Below are positions 32,529-43,761 of a stretch of 64,000 nt of DNA, piece after piece. The stretch comes from Ascidia mentula (Eukaryota; Chordata; Ascidiacea; Phlebobranchia; Ascidiidae). The notes under the pieces were generated by a model. That model was not told the origin of the DNA. It searched no databases and saw only the letters and a program-made list of their open reading frames with translations. The stretch is from positions 15,009,001 to 15,073,000 of the forward strand of contig OX387204.1 in NCBI GenBank assembly GCA_947561715.1. The letters are read 5' to 3'. Every line of letters starts with the position of its first letter. The stretch's first letter is position 1. Both the position numbers and the translations under genes were made by a program.

Positions 32529-34370
32529 TTACTTAATGGGGCAGTTTTTCAAAGTTTTGACTTTGCAAACTCCCTTTCCTTCAACTTTAAATGGCACACC
32601 TTTGTAGCAAGCTACACAGTCATCATTGGTTTTCAAGTCTGGTTGCACTCTCTCCCAAACCTTCTTTTTGGGATTAAGCATTGCGTCTGGCGGACCTACA
32701 ACAAAGTGTGCTGTTACTGTGAAGACTTTCAAGGTTGAAATTTGTACACCCGTATTAATACAATAATTAAAAATTAAAATTTGTCCGAGATTTATACCAA
32801 TATATTGTGAATGTATCATTAAATACATTTACACCTGATGGGTCAAATATATACAATGAAATACCTGAGTATCCATCAAACACAACTCTGTCACCAGGGA
32901 CACAACCTGGAGGTGGATCAATCACCTCCAAATTTACTTTATTGTCTGCGCACATAACCATGGCCTGGGACACAACACCTCTCATTTTGACTGGCTTTAG
33001 ATTACACATAAGTACCACCATTCTGTTTTCCATCTAAAAAAAGATTATAAAAGTATTTCTGAACCATGGTATAACATGCACTATGCATTTATTCAGTTTG
33101 TGTTGATCATTTTAACAAGTAAAATCATACTGTTACTTTTAAATAAACATGGAGCCAATGATATGAATTCTGTGAGTTTATCTGTTGATTTTTACAAACC
33201 GCTGACCTCCAGGTGCGTAACTTGGCAAATTATCTTATTTTTTCAGTTTGCTATTTTTATACCTGTTCAATAGGAACTTGGTTGACAACTCCTGTGCAAA
33301 CCAATCTTAAGGTTTCTTCTCCAACATCAATGTCCTCCACATAAAGTGTGTCTGCATCTGGATGCCTTTTAACATTAACTATTTTTGCAATGCGCATGTC
33401 CAATCTTGACACATCAACAGGTTTCTGTTCGTTTGGAGCTTTTTTGGGCTGATTGTCTAAATAAGGTGTATTTGTTACATTTTCTAATTTTTTTAGGTTT
33501 ACAGGCCCCATATCAGTATTAAATCCCCAAAATCAAGTTTTGAAGCTTATCTGTATTAATACACATATTGCCTTGTGACGTAAATGAGTTTCTCTGTAAC
33601 AGGAGAGTACAAGATGGGCATTCCGGGCGAAACTTTTTTAATAGAAATACTGATATGCGGTCTACAGGCTTCGCAGCCCAGGCATTGCAGCCATTGCATG
33701 AAACATTACTGTGTTTTTTAATGTTAGTTTTTAATGTTAAACAATGCCTTGTTTGGGCTTCTGCTTCTTTGCATCTTTCTTGTTGGGTGCCTCTGTTCTT
33801 ACTTCTTTGGGTGGTTCTTCTTGTTTCTTTATGGTCAAAGGGGCCGAATTCTTGGGCAATTCCACCTTAAATTGAAATGAAAAGATAGATGTTAAACTCA
33901 GAAAGAGGTGTTTGGTGTCTCTTATCACACCGATTTAATGTCCACTCTCTGGGGAAAATGAACCAAATTTAACCTGGTCAATCCCATTTGAAGTCTCCAA
34001 TTCTTTAAGTTGTAATTTCAGATCAGCCACTTTTTTCTTGAGCATTTCATTTTCAGTCCGAAGCTGATTTTCCTGCTGCTTTGCAGAGGAGGAAACTACA
34101 AAACAATCAAAAATAGGAGGATAACCTTCAATGTAAATAAAATTACATCTATTTAGTGCAACAGTAACGAACGCAACATGTAGGATGTATACAAGACAAA
34201 GCAACAATGTAATTATTTATATGCAAATGATGTAGAAAAGATAATTTTTTGCAAATGTGCTCACTGGCTTGATCCTTTAGTTTCTGCAGGTGTGTGCGCA
34301 ACACTGCCAATTTCTGTTCTGCTTCCACTGAGCGACGAACGAACGCCGAATATGTGTACTCCTGCGACAT
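32529..34370 (-). CDS. AIMP1: AIMP1 (p43/EMAP II precursor)
   Basis: Exons in transcript order: 34265-34370, 33974-34095, about 33744-33867, 33263-33456, 32865-33033 and 32529-32695. It is a scaffold subunit of the cytosolic multi-tRNA synthetase complex with a tRNA-binding EMAP II domain. The N-terminus is a coiled coil (EAEQKLAVLRTHLQKL, ENEMLKKKVADLKLQLKEL). A Lys/Pro-rich linker follows, then the OB-fold: VSRLDMRIAKIVNVKRHPDA, YVEDIDVGEE, LVCTGVVNQVP, MVVLMCNLKPVKMRGV and SQAMVMCA. The C-terminal pseudo-dimer part includes LNPKKKVWERVQPDL. At about 257 residues it is shorter than human, mostly in the linker. The donor after exon 3 fits the reading frame only as a GC donor (CAAG|GCATTG), so that boundary is tentative. 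Confidence 0.92.
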
Positions 34371-35751
34371 TTTTAACAGCAACCGAAACATAAAAATATG
34401 AAATTTCAAAACAACACCTCCTGTCCGTAATTTCCAATTTCCTTTCAAGGAAAAGTGTAGGGAAAGCACGTTGTAGGTTTTTCCCCGTAATCCCAAGCGG
34501 ATGAGCGGAAAGGCCGGTCAATCAACCAAAGTGTCGACTATCGTGTGCGAATTACTTGTGCTTGCATGGACTGTTCTTCCAGCGCGAAAGCCCAGAAATG
34601 CCAACAGTTGACTCTGGCCGGCATTAAAAAGCATTTGAAACGAGTTTACACAAAATGCGCAAATGTTGACGAATTGTGATATGTATTTTCAACTCTTTGT
34701 TAAAATTTAACCGTACAAAGCTTCGGACTCTTCGATTATTCTGAAAACAAATCTAAATTTTTTAATTTAATATGAGATATAAATCGAGCGCCTTGTCGCA
34801 AATGATGACGTCACTGCCTTATACTTTACAGGAGAACTCTTGTCATGTACTTGCTTTGTTTATGTTTTGCTCTTCTTTGACTTTTTGTATCTGTCTGTTC
34901 ACTCATATTAGCATTGACGATGAACACAGGTGTGTTAACGTTTGCTAACCATGTCAATCAACAGCATCTTAACTTTGGCTTTTCGGTTCAAAACAGTGTT
35001 TCCTGTAACGTTACGTTGGAAATATACAAGAAATATTTTGCCACAAGAGCCGTCTTGTAGTCTTAAAATGCCTGGCAATATCGGCAATTAGTCATATAAG
35101 GTTAGGGTTACCATGTCCGTCAACACACAATGCCGGACTTTGTTATATCAAATACCTTGACAAATTGTAAGTCGCGAATCTTGAAAAAAAATTACGTCGC
35201 TTTGGCGATGTTTTTTGGTTAAAAACCTCTTTCATTGTTCCGGGTGCCGCAAAAGTGGATTGTTACGTATATTCAACGGCCATTAATAGGTTCTGTGTTC
35301 CAAATCGGTACAATTAGGCACTTTTGATATTTCTTAGACGCAGATTTTACCACCGGACGTCTGGCAATCCTATCGTAATTTGAATTTATTTTTGAAACGT
35401 ACACAAAAAAACACAAGCCATTTAAACGCGCTTAGGCCGATGCGTATGGCAAAAAAAAATACATGCCAGTTACTTTATTGCACTAACTTTCGCTGAAAGA
35501 ATATTTTCGTTGAAAATAAATAGAATTTTGCCGCAAGAACCCGGCCACGAATAACAGTAGTTTTAAAGTTTTTAAAAAAACAGGGCGCCATGTTACACCA
35601 CTGAGGGTGAAGTTATTGTGTTGAGGTTGACGTGATCCAATCGTATAAAAAGCGCAGGTACCCGATTTTGAAGTTTCACTTAATATGCAAAAAAGGGAAC
35701 ACACAAAATTAGTTATTTGACACCTTGATTATTTGACGCTTTTAATTGAAC
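34371..35751. other. Noncoding interval between AIMP1 and the fucosyltransferase
   Basis: This should hold the AIMP1 promoter (right of 34370) and the fucosyltransferase 3' UTR. No convincing ORF is present. GGTTAGGGTTACCATGTCCG at 35101-35120 resembles a MITE terminus, but no partner end was found. Confidence 0.4.
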
Positions 35752-38316
35752 CTACTCGTAACACGCAGTGGACTCCGGGCCGAAAAAATGTTCGGACAAA
35801 TTTCCAATCACTTTATTTGAGTGAAGATGATCACCGTCATTTAGCTTCCTGCACAGATGACAATACGAACTGAGTTGGTATCCAGTGTGTGCGTCTGCCA
35901 CGTCATCCCTGCTGTCGGAAGGCTCTCTGATCTTCATTATAGGATAGAAGTCAGGGTCTTTCCACCAACTGTACACAAACGAATAAAACTGTAGACTTTT
36001 ATTCACACAGACTTTATTTTACTAGCGGCCGCCAGTGAGTCCAAACTGATGTTTTGCATTAATTTGTGCCTGAAAGTGTGATGAAATCTTATCTTCAATA
36101 AGTTCTCTACCTTATGTATGTTGTTATAGTCAAACAAAAGACAGGCAAGTTTCAGAAGCCAGTTAAAATGTCTTAAAAAGTTTCACAACGTTTCATATTC
36201 TTATAATAACATGTGTAGGGTCGTATAATAATATGATAACAATGTCCTCATTCAATACAAGACTGTTTTTTTGTTTACCTAAAATAGCTTCTGTATTTGG
36301 TTTCATTGGCGTCCACTTCTTTCAAAAACCGCGCCAAACGTTTTGTATCGTAGTCGAAATCCTGAGCATGTATGAATGAGTTTGGTGGAGCCAGACGAAC
36401 CACGTCGGCCTTTTTCGGTCCCCAAACGACTGGGACGCATCCGACGTACAGCGATTTGATCCAAAATTTTTCAGTAATATATTGATTACATCCTTTCGTG
36501 TTTTCAAACGCCAAGAAAAACCTGGGTTACACAGTAATATTTTACGTAACTAGATTTTTGCGTAATATTGGTAAACAACGCGTAAAAGCATATTTTCCAT
36601 ACGGCATATTTTTCTTGTATATAGCTGCATTTCTAGCCACTATTTCCGGAGATTGTGATCGCAACAACAATACGATGCTATACTTACTTGTATGTTCGCA
36701 AAAGTTGGTGCAATCTTGTGTTACCGTGTGGTATTGGTTTGTGGTTGCACGCTCCAAACTGATCAAAGTCAAAATCCGTTTTCAACTGTTTGGCGAAAGT
36801 CAATCTTTCTTTTGCGCCTATTGTGACCGAACAATCGCTGACAACCATCACTGCGGACTTTGTTTTTACCTTTGGGAACAATAGAAGATTTGAATACACT
36901 TTACGACTACGAAGTTATTGGTTTGAATATTAGGCCAACTACGCATGCATAAAAACGGAATATTATCCAATACTGTACACAACACAGCGTTTTAACTGCA
37001 TTACAAATAAATACATGAGCTACATATACAAAAAAACTACTCCTTTCGGTTGAAATTCTACTTCATACTTGACGGAGTGATTTATATGCGGCTTCAAACT
37101 GTTGATCCGTGAAGCCAGGTAGGATGGTTTTGTTGTAAGCTTCCGCACCTCTGCGATTTAAGGCGTATATAGATTTCGGTTGTTGAGAACTTGGGAGTAA
37201 TTGCATTGCAAAAAAATCGGGATTATTTTATTTGCATGACGAACTACATGTACGATGTAATAACTTGAAGAAACATGCGAAATAAACTGGCAAGAAAACG
37301 GATAAAACCATTGAGGTTATCGAGTCGAATTTACTCAATAAGCGCTTTTGGCAAAATACCTCCTATTACACTTGAGGTTTCTGCCGTAATGTCAGGTACT
37401 TTAGTTGAGTAACAGCCTGAACGTTAAGTGTAATACAGAGATTGTTTGCAAGATGTGCTTTGGAATTAATTTAACATGATATCTGGCGGCGTTAGCAACG
37501 AACTGTGAAATGGGGATTGCGTGTATATGATTTGAATATATCTAATTGGGTGTGCCCTACCTTCCAGCACGGCGAAGCAGCCAGTCACGTGCGGATGGCG
37601 GTATTAGCGCTCCAAACACATCAGAGTCCATCCTGTAGTGCATTGTCCAGTTGAAATAGTTGTTAAACTCTGTCAGGTTCTTCAGAAACACGTGCTTTGT
37701 AAAGAATGGACTTTCCAGGCACCACCAAACGTAAACCTTCCCATTTCTGCAAACCACAGTGCCACCCTGTTAATAGCCTTGCTTTCGTTTTACTGTTTGA
37801 AAGTATCATTCACTGCCAGGTAGATCTAATTCTCGAAATATGTTTGACAAATAAAACAATTTAACAAAAGTTTCATATTCACATCGACCTTGGATGTGTA
37901 AGTGGGTCGGGAATGGACTTGAAGTCAAAGGTTTTCATTGGAAAAACCACGGCGTCGCTCTGGTTGTACAAACTCCTGTCTTTGGTGATAACACACCCTC
38001 CTCCACATAGTCCAGTTTCCTGAAGGTTCCACATGAGTTTGCGATTGTGTGGAAACCACAACAAAATCATTGGTTTTGGTTTGTTGACTGGGAAAAAAAG
38101 TTTTTACTATCGTATGGTATATCAGTAGAAAATCAACCATTGTTAATTTAAATGTTGGATTTTTTATGACAATGAAAGCTTTTTTCTACCATTTGTCGGC
38201 TTGGTTTTGAAATCCCATCGCTGGCCTTCGTCACAGACAAGTTGTGGCGAATTGAAAACAATAATAACCAAAACAATACTTTTCATAAACACCCGGTTGT
38301 TTAATATTGTCCTCAT
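35752..38316 (-). CDS. Alpha-1,3-fucosyltransferase-like protein (GT10)
   Basis: Seven exons in transcript order: 38190-38316, 37889-38087, 37561-37746, 37079-37199, 36688-36869, 36279-36521 and 35752-35995. All are GT-AG and in phase, giving 433 residues. A short cytoplasmic tail and signal-anchor (MKSIVLVIIVFNS) make it a Golgi type II enzyme. The catalytic region has WWCLESP, FNWTMHYRMDSDVFGALIPP and the GT10 donor-site signature YKFFLAFENTKGCNQYITEKFW...GCVPVVWG. A Cys-containing C-terminus (YCHLCRKL) matches the usual terminal disulfide region. It would transfer fucose from GDP-fucose to GlcNAc on glycans; the exact linkage is not inferable. Sulfotransferases and FUT fragments lie next to it. 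Confidence 0.9.
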
Positions 38317-38419
38317 TCTTGTCTGAAAAGAAATGAATTACATCATAATCACTCCGTAACGTTCACTCGCACTGATGCAAAAGCGATTGTAGCTTTGGCC
38401 AAATAAGGCACAGCATTAG

Positions 38420-38451
38420 CCATTGTAGCAGTGCGAGTGTTGCTACAATGG
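38420..38451. repeat. Perfect 11 bp hairpin
   Basis: CCATTGTAGCA, a 10 nt loop, then TGCTACAATGG. It lies about 105 bp upstream of the fucosyltransferase start. It may be a regulatory RNA/DNA hairpin or the end of a MITE. Confidence 0.5.
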
Positions 38452-39200
38452 AAAACCTTTCAATATGTTGAATAGCTTATTTTACGTTCTAAAAATATAG
38501 GGGCGCATAGATTTGGGGAGGGGAAATTATAGCATTATTATTATGTCCCCACCAACCCTTTCTAACATACTAGGGCGACTAGTCCACTGCTTCTGTCCCG
38601 GAATTTCCCCGCCCACTCATAGATTTATCATTCGATTACCTGCAAATTACTGAATACTGCTCACTAGTATACAGCATAAAAAAGTCGTGGCAAGATTGCG
38701 GGGTAGCCTTTGCGGTTGGGGCAACCCAGAAAAATGAGTTTAACTGGGGTTAAATAAAACGCTTTGTTTGTGAATACTCGAATCAACACAATAGCAAAAT
38801 ACCGGATAGATGTTATTAAGTATAAGTGTTGCAATTTCTACGCTTGTTAAAGTACAACAAACGTGTCGTCATGTAATTATTCAAGATTTTTCTGGAAAAC
38901 AAATCCGATTTGATCGGTGATTTGCACAAAAGAACAACTACATATGATATAGGCTTCATCAGTTTCTCCAACTGCGAAATGGAAAAAACAGAAACAAATT
39001 GAGTTAAGTAGGTTACTTGACGCAGAAGGCGGTTTATGTTTATAGAAAATGTAAAAATTAAAATAAAATGCAGAAAAATAGTCGGTATTTAAAAATAACG
39101 AAACATTTATGAAATTTCAATTAAACTGAGCAGACTAGTGCTAAACGCTTCTCTACTCCTAAATCGAAACCTGAGCCCTGTCAAAAACCACGAGTGAGCA

Positions 39201-39401
39201 CACGAACAAAGCTAAAGCAAAAAAACAGAAAAAATGAGGAAGGAAATGGACGTCGCGAACTGCAGGGCCTGCAGACGAACATGTTGCGACCGACAAGACT
39301 CGGCTAATCATAAAATGATAAACCATACTTCAGGCCCTGCAGTTCGCGACGTCCATTTCCTTCCTCATTTTTTCTGTTTTTTTGCTTTAGCTTTGTTCGT
39401 G
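39201..39401. repeat. Perfect 71 bp inverted repeat (foldback element)
   Basis: Arms 39201-39271 and 39331-39401 are exactly complementary over 71 bp, with a 59 bp spacer. The arms contain GGACGTCGCGAACTGCAGG near the centre and GAACAAAGCTAAAGC at the outer end. A transcript would form a long perfect hairpin. It is probably a recent foldback/MITE insertion; no clear target-site duplication was found. Confidence 0.85.
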
Positions 39402-39653
39402 TTCGTCTACACATATGTGCACTAATATTTAACTTGGTAATTATAAATTCGTTGCACACCAGCTTAATGTTGTATTTATACGACCAACCCCAGATTCAGC
39501 ATCCACGCACCCAGTAGGGATGTTTCTGACAACCCTGGATTAAAACCACAGATTATCAGTTCATTGCTGCTGCACCACTGATTAACCATTGATGATATCG
39601 AGTAAGGCGTCCAACTACCGTGTAATGCATGTGGTAGTATTTACTTGTCTACT

Positions 39654-39765
39654 TTCCCTTGCGGCGAAGTAACCAGTCAAGGAGGTAGGGTGGAATAAGT
39701 CCGTCCTGTATAGTGCATGGACCAGTTAAAGTACTCGTTAAACTCCGTCAATTCCTTGCCTTTTC
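39654..39765 (-). pseudogene. Decayed fucosyltransferase exon 3
   Basis: On the minus strand this reads ELTEFNEYFNWSMHY, then after a frameshifting deletion LIPPYLLDWLLRRKGK. It corresponds to exon 3 of the intact gene (LTEFNNYFNWTMHYRMDSDVFGALIPP...DWLLRRAGR). The segment RMDSDVF is lost and the frame is broken. No flanking exons are recognisable nearby. Confidence 0.75.
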
Positions 39766-40800
39766 ACGTGTCAAGGAACACTGGTATCAGAAATATGTAG
39801 TTTTGTAAACCTGCATAGCAACCGAAAGGTTAATGTAATAAGAATATTTCCAGAAGAGCCGTATTGCAGTCATCAAACATGCCTGGCAGCATCATCAGTA
39901 GTAATTTATGTAGTTTACAGGTTTTCATCGTTTTGCAGTCGTTTTTTGCAGACCTAGCGGATCTGTAGTATTGAAAGTACTGTGGTGTTTGTCCACCAAG
40001 GAACACGTATCGTACGTAACTATAAGACAAACCGGTAATCATTAAGCAAGAGATGCAATTTAAACAAACTAGATGCATCAACTCACATTTATCATTATTT
40101 CTCCCGACCGTAACTATGTGTTACTACCGTACAACAATCATACCCCGTATTACGACCCCACAGGCCCTACAGTTAAAGTGGACATGGGTTTGAACATAAA
40201 AGTCTCTTTGTTCCATCTTATTGAGGGTGTGACAGGTTAGGTGGGCGCAATGGGGGCGCTTAAAAGTAACCATTTTGTTCGAGGTGAAAACATATTCTTA
40301 AACGATACCTATATCTACAAGGCGTGGTATCTTAATATTTCAAGTGGATATCAGAAATGTTGATGCTGAAGCGAGCGTCTCTTGTAAAACTAACGCAAAC
40401 CAGGAACACGCAACACAAAGCGAGAGAACGTAAGAAAGAAGGCAACATATCCGCTGCGTTACACTACGCCACAACACACTCAATATCTGGAACCAGCAAA
40501 CATATTAGGGACCTCGTGCAAACAAAATGTGCCATAACGTAGCAATGTTGCTATACGAAAAGGAAAAAGCTCATATTGCGCGTGGCAACACAAATGTGAA
40601 AGTAAACCCACACCGACACACAAAGAACAAACATGTAAATATATGTACCAAGTTGGGGAGGTTTCCACTGAGTTTTGAAAAATCTTATATACACCTGTAT
40701 GTTTATAAGTGTCGTTATACGTGTTTGAAACAGATACACAGTCCTTTAAGACAGTTCAAAATTTAAAAATAAGCATGGAACCAAAATATGAATTTTCTGA

Positions 40801-40960
40801 GCTGCACATGGTCAGTGTTTCGACCTGTAAGGTCTCATCAGTGCAACTTGGTGTGACTATCGACGATCCTGCAGGCCTAACGGCCAGGAAACGACTACCA
40901 ATTTGTGGTGACTATTCAATCACCGTTGTCCGTTAGGTACCAAACTAGGTACAACCATCC
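40801..40960 (-). ncRNA. Decayed hammerhead element, copy A
   Basis: On the minus strand, TTGCA-CTGATGA-GACCT-TAC-AGGTC-GAAA-CACTGACCATGT-G is kept at 40801-40846, but the cleavage triplet is GTG, which hammerheads do not cut. The rest (to about 40960) matches the spacer of the 12084-12345 element. It is probably an inactive family member. Confidence 0.65.
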
Positions 40961-41247
40961 ACAGAAAAAAAGGTGAATACACAATAGTGACGTCAGTTTT
41001 TTGTCTTATTTAAAATTCAAAATAAATTCTATTAAATTTAGACAGAAACTGATGATGCCAGCAATACTCGAAATTAATATTGCTGTTTAATAAACGATCA
41101 TACAACTGACACTGATAGTCTGATACCCTTTTTTAAGTTCCCGGAATATATTGATACGCAAAAAGTCAGATCCGTCAATTAACACCGACCTGCACATTAT
41201 GATTCAGGGAGTCATTTCATGACATTTTCTCTTGTCATGTCGAGATA

Positions 41248-42996
41248 TTAATGGTTGTGTCCTTGCAAGGTTTGTGCAGTTTCAAACGACGTCACGTTAG
41301 CCACGTCGCGCAGCCGATTTGCGTCGCTAAACATTCGGTAATGAAGCAAAGCGAGCGCATCCTTGCACTCTTCCTGCACTGCCATAACCTCCTGCAAGTT
41401 CAGTTTCTGCCTCCAGCCCGAAACCACGTACTTGGAATCCCTGGATGTGCTTTGCGTGTTTTTTTCCGACATTGACTTGTCGTTTTTCGTTGAAGTGGCT
41501 TTCTTCAGCCAGCGTAGCACATTTTCCGTCATCTCCATTTCCGCGTAATCGTAAATTGCCTTGCTGGCGCCAAGCGGATCCATTGCAAAGTCTTCATGCC
41601 TGACACGCATGTACTTTTGCTGGAGCAGGAGGTCCCTGCCGATGACCTCATCGGCGTACTTTACGTTGTTGGCCAGTCGCTGGCATATGAGCTTTGCTTC
41701 TTTTCTACAAGCCAATATTGCGTTTACCTCAAACGCGTTATGAGCAGAAACACATCTACTTACAACCGTTGGGTGCAAAATTGGGATAACAATTATTATT
41801 ATACACATTCCGTAGTCGAAGAACTACAGCTACATACCGAAATGAAGAGTAAAGAAAATTTGTTGCAACCGACCCACCATGTATGGTGCAATTGAACGCT
41901 TCTAAATGTATACTTATCTAACATTTATGCAGAAAACTTACCGGACATTATTCAATGATCCTGATCCGAACTTCCGAGTTCTCGCCTCCACCAATCGGGA
42001 ATTCACCGTCGCCCGGGGATCTCGAACAAGGTGGAGAACTTTTACGTTGACAGATGGGTCACGCAGTAATGGGATAAGCCACTCTATCTTGCACAGGTAA
42101 ATGACCTTCATGGCTCGCAGAAGGCTGCGATTGCAATGGCTTGACAGGGATGTTGAATTAATTGGTGTCGGACAGTTTTGGAAACCGTTGCTTGTCCTAT
42201 CGCAGATTTTTGCATCACGGCTCAGGAAGATGCTGCATTTTGGGTTGCTCGTGAAACAGAGCTTGTTTCTCATGCACCTGTGAAACACACGACATGTTTA
42301 TTTGATTTTATGATGACTGTTCATCTAAAAAAGATATTATACATAACAAAGTGTTTTACAGCCGAGAACCAAAGACGTCACTACGAGCAGTCTGTATATT
42401 TCATACACAATCGTTTCGGGACAATTTCAAGTAGGCAAACAGTTAAAGGCGAAGAAAAACGCCTGGAAAACATCAGTTAACTTGCGCGCCAAGCAGTTAG
42501 TCTGCGCTTTTACTGCGGCGTCCCTACACAGTATTCTCAAATCGTCACTACCTGAGTAGTTCACATTTTACGCACAAAAGAAGAAAAAATGTTTGTACCG
42601 TGCAAAGCTGTCAGTGAGGTTGCTTGTTGCATAGGCCTGTTTGTAGTGCTCCTGCAAATCGAAACGACATTTGCTGATTTTCTCCAGTACTTGCAGGCGT
42701 TCCTCACCCAGCAAGGTATCACATGTATCATCACCAAAGGGATAAAGCGGCTCGTAAAAGAAACTGACGTTCACTCGTTGATTGAAAAGCTCACCGAGCA
42801 CGCTTGAACCTGAACGCATTTGACTCAGAAGAATCACTACGTTTACACGTTGTGTTTTTTCCATTTTGCTCTTTTCTGGCCCAAAATAGAGTTTGATAGC
42901 AGCGTAGAGTACGCAAAAAGCAAGCAGCAGGGCTACAGTTCTGCACCTATGAAATCTTCCCATTTTTCTTGTTTTTTGCTTTCCAAAATTTAGCAT
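41248..42996 (-). CDS. Carbohydrate 6-O-sulfotransferase (CHST1/GlcNAc6ST-like), copy A
   Basis: Exons in transcript order: 42599-42996, 41942-42277 and 41248-41755; 1242 nt, 413 residues. It is a Golgi type II protein with signal-anchor VALLLAFCVLYAAIKLYF near residues 20-37. The PAPS-binding 5'-PSB motif is LLSQMRSGSSVLGELFNQ and the 3'-PSB motif is VLHLVRDPRATVNSR, both typical of the Gal/GalNAc/GlcNAc 6-O-sulfotransferase family. It would move sulfate from PAPS to the 6-OH of a sugar in a glycan. Splice phases match copy B exactly. An alternative Met at 42963 is also possible. Its 5' flank carries the foldback hairpin and, further out, the hAT insertion. Confidence 0.9.
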
Positions 42997-43119
42997 TTTA
43001 AAAGTTTTTCAATTCAAACGTATCGCAGGAATACGAGAGACTTTTTTCACTAAAACTGCATGTTTTCCAGATTTTCGTTGTGTCTTTGAAAATGCTTACA
43101 AACTAAATCATATTTTTAA

Positions 43120-43245
43120 AAATGAAAGCCAAAGCTGAAATGCTGTTAATCATTAGTCAACGTTTCGAACACTAATTGGTAATGATGATGAACCCAGTTT
43201 TTGCTAATGATTAACAGAATTTTAGCTTTGGCTTTCATTTTCAAA
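43120..43245. repeat. Foldback hairpin upstream of sulfotransferase A
   Basis: Arms AATGAAAGCCAAAGCTGAAA...CTGTTAATCATTAG and the reverse complement (about 43204-43242) enclose a spacer containing TTTCGAACACTAATTGG. The same family is found at 51723-51865 and as a single arm at 4264-4345. Confidence 0.75.
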
Positions 43246-43761
43246 GTTATTAGCACCAAATATTTTGCACCTTATCATATTAATAAACAACGTTTAGATA
43301 AAACGTTGCTGCGATCATTACGTCTCGATCGTATGTCAACACAAAACTTCAAACTTTACAATTGTCGGATGCTTGAAGTGCCCTGTTTCCTAAAAAATTA
43401 GTGACATATTATACCGTTAGATTGAACGTTAAACACACATACGATTGACAAATGCTGTGAAGGATGACACATACTAGTAACAATTGCATGATTTTGCACA
43501 AAAATAACACAGCAGGAACACGCACAGTTATAACCACATCACGCCACCTAAAGTGCATGTAACACGGTCATGGCAACTTTGCGTAAAACTAAAGGTACAT
43601 CTACAACAAACATACTTTCAAACTTTTTTCGGTGGTCAACTAAAAAATGTAGAAAACTGCACGAGAGTGGCGGCGACCAAAATTCGTAAACTTTTTTCGC
43701 TGCAGCGAATTTGACTGTACACAAGGCGCTCGCGTTAAAAATATGCATTTTCTACACAGAA

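Larger units (their letters stand above)
38452..40361. other. Repeat-rich interval upstream of the fucosyltransferase gene
   Basis: It contains a perfect long hairpin (39201-39401) and a decayed fucosyltransferase exon (39654-39765). Otherwise no coding sequence could be supported. Confidence 0.5.

Noticed and set aside
36498..36884. 128-codon plus-strand frame in the fucosyltransferase region
   Set aside because: Antisense to well-supported GT10 exons 5 and 6.
38503..38640. GC-richer stretch with ACTAGTCC and CCCGCCCAC, considered as promoter or G-quadruplex
   Set aside because: No aligned TATA, initiator or run pattern sufficient for a call.
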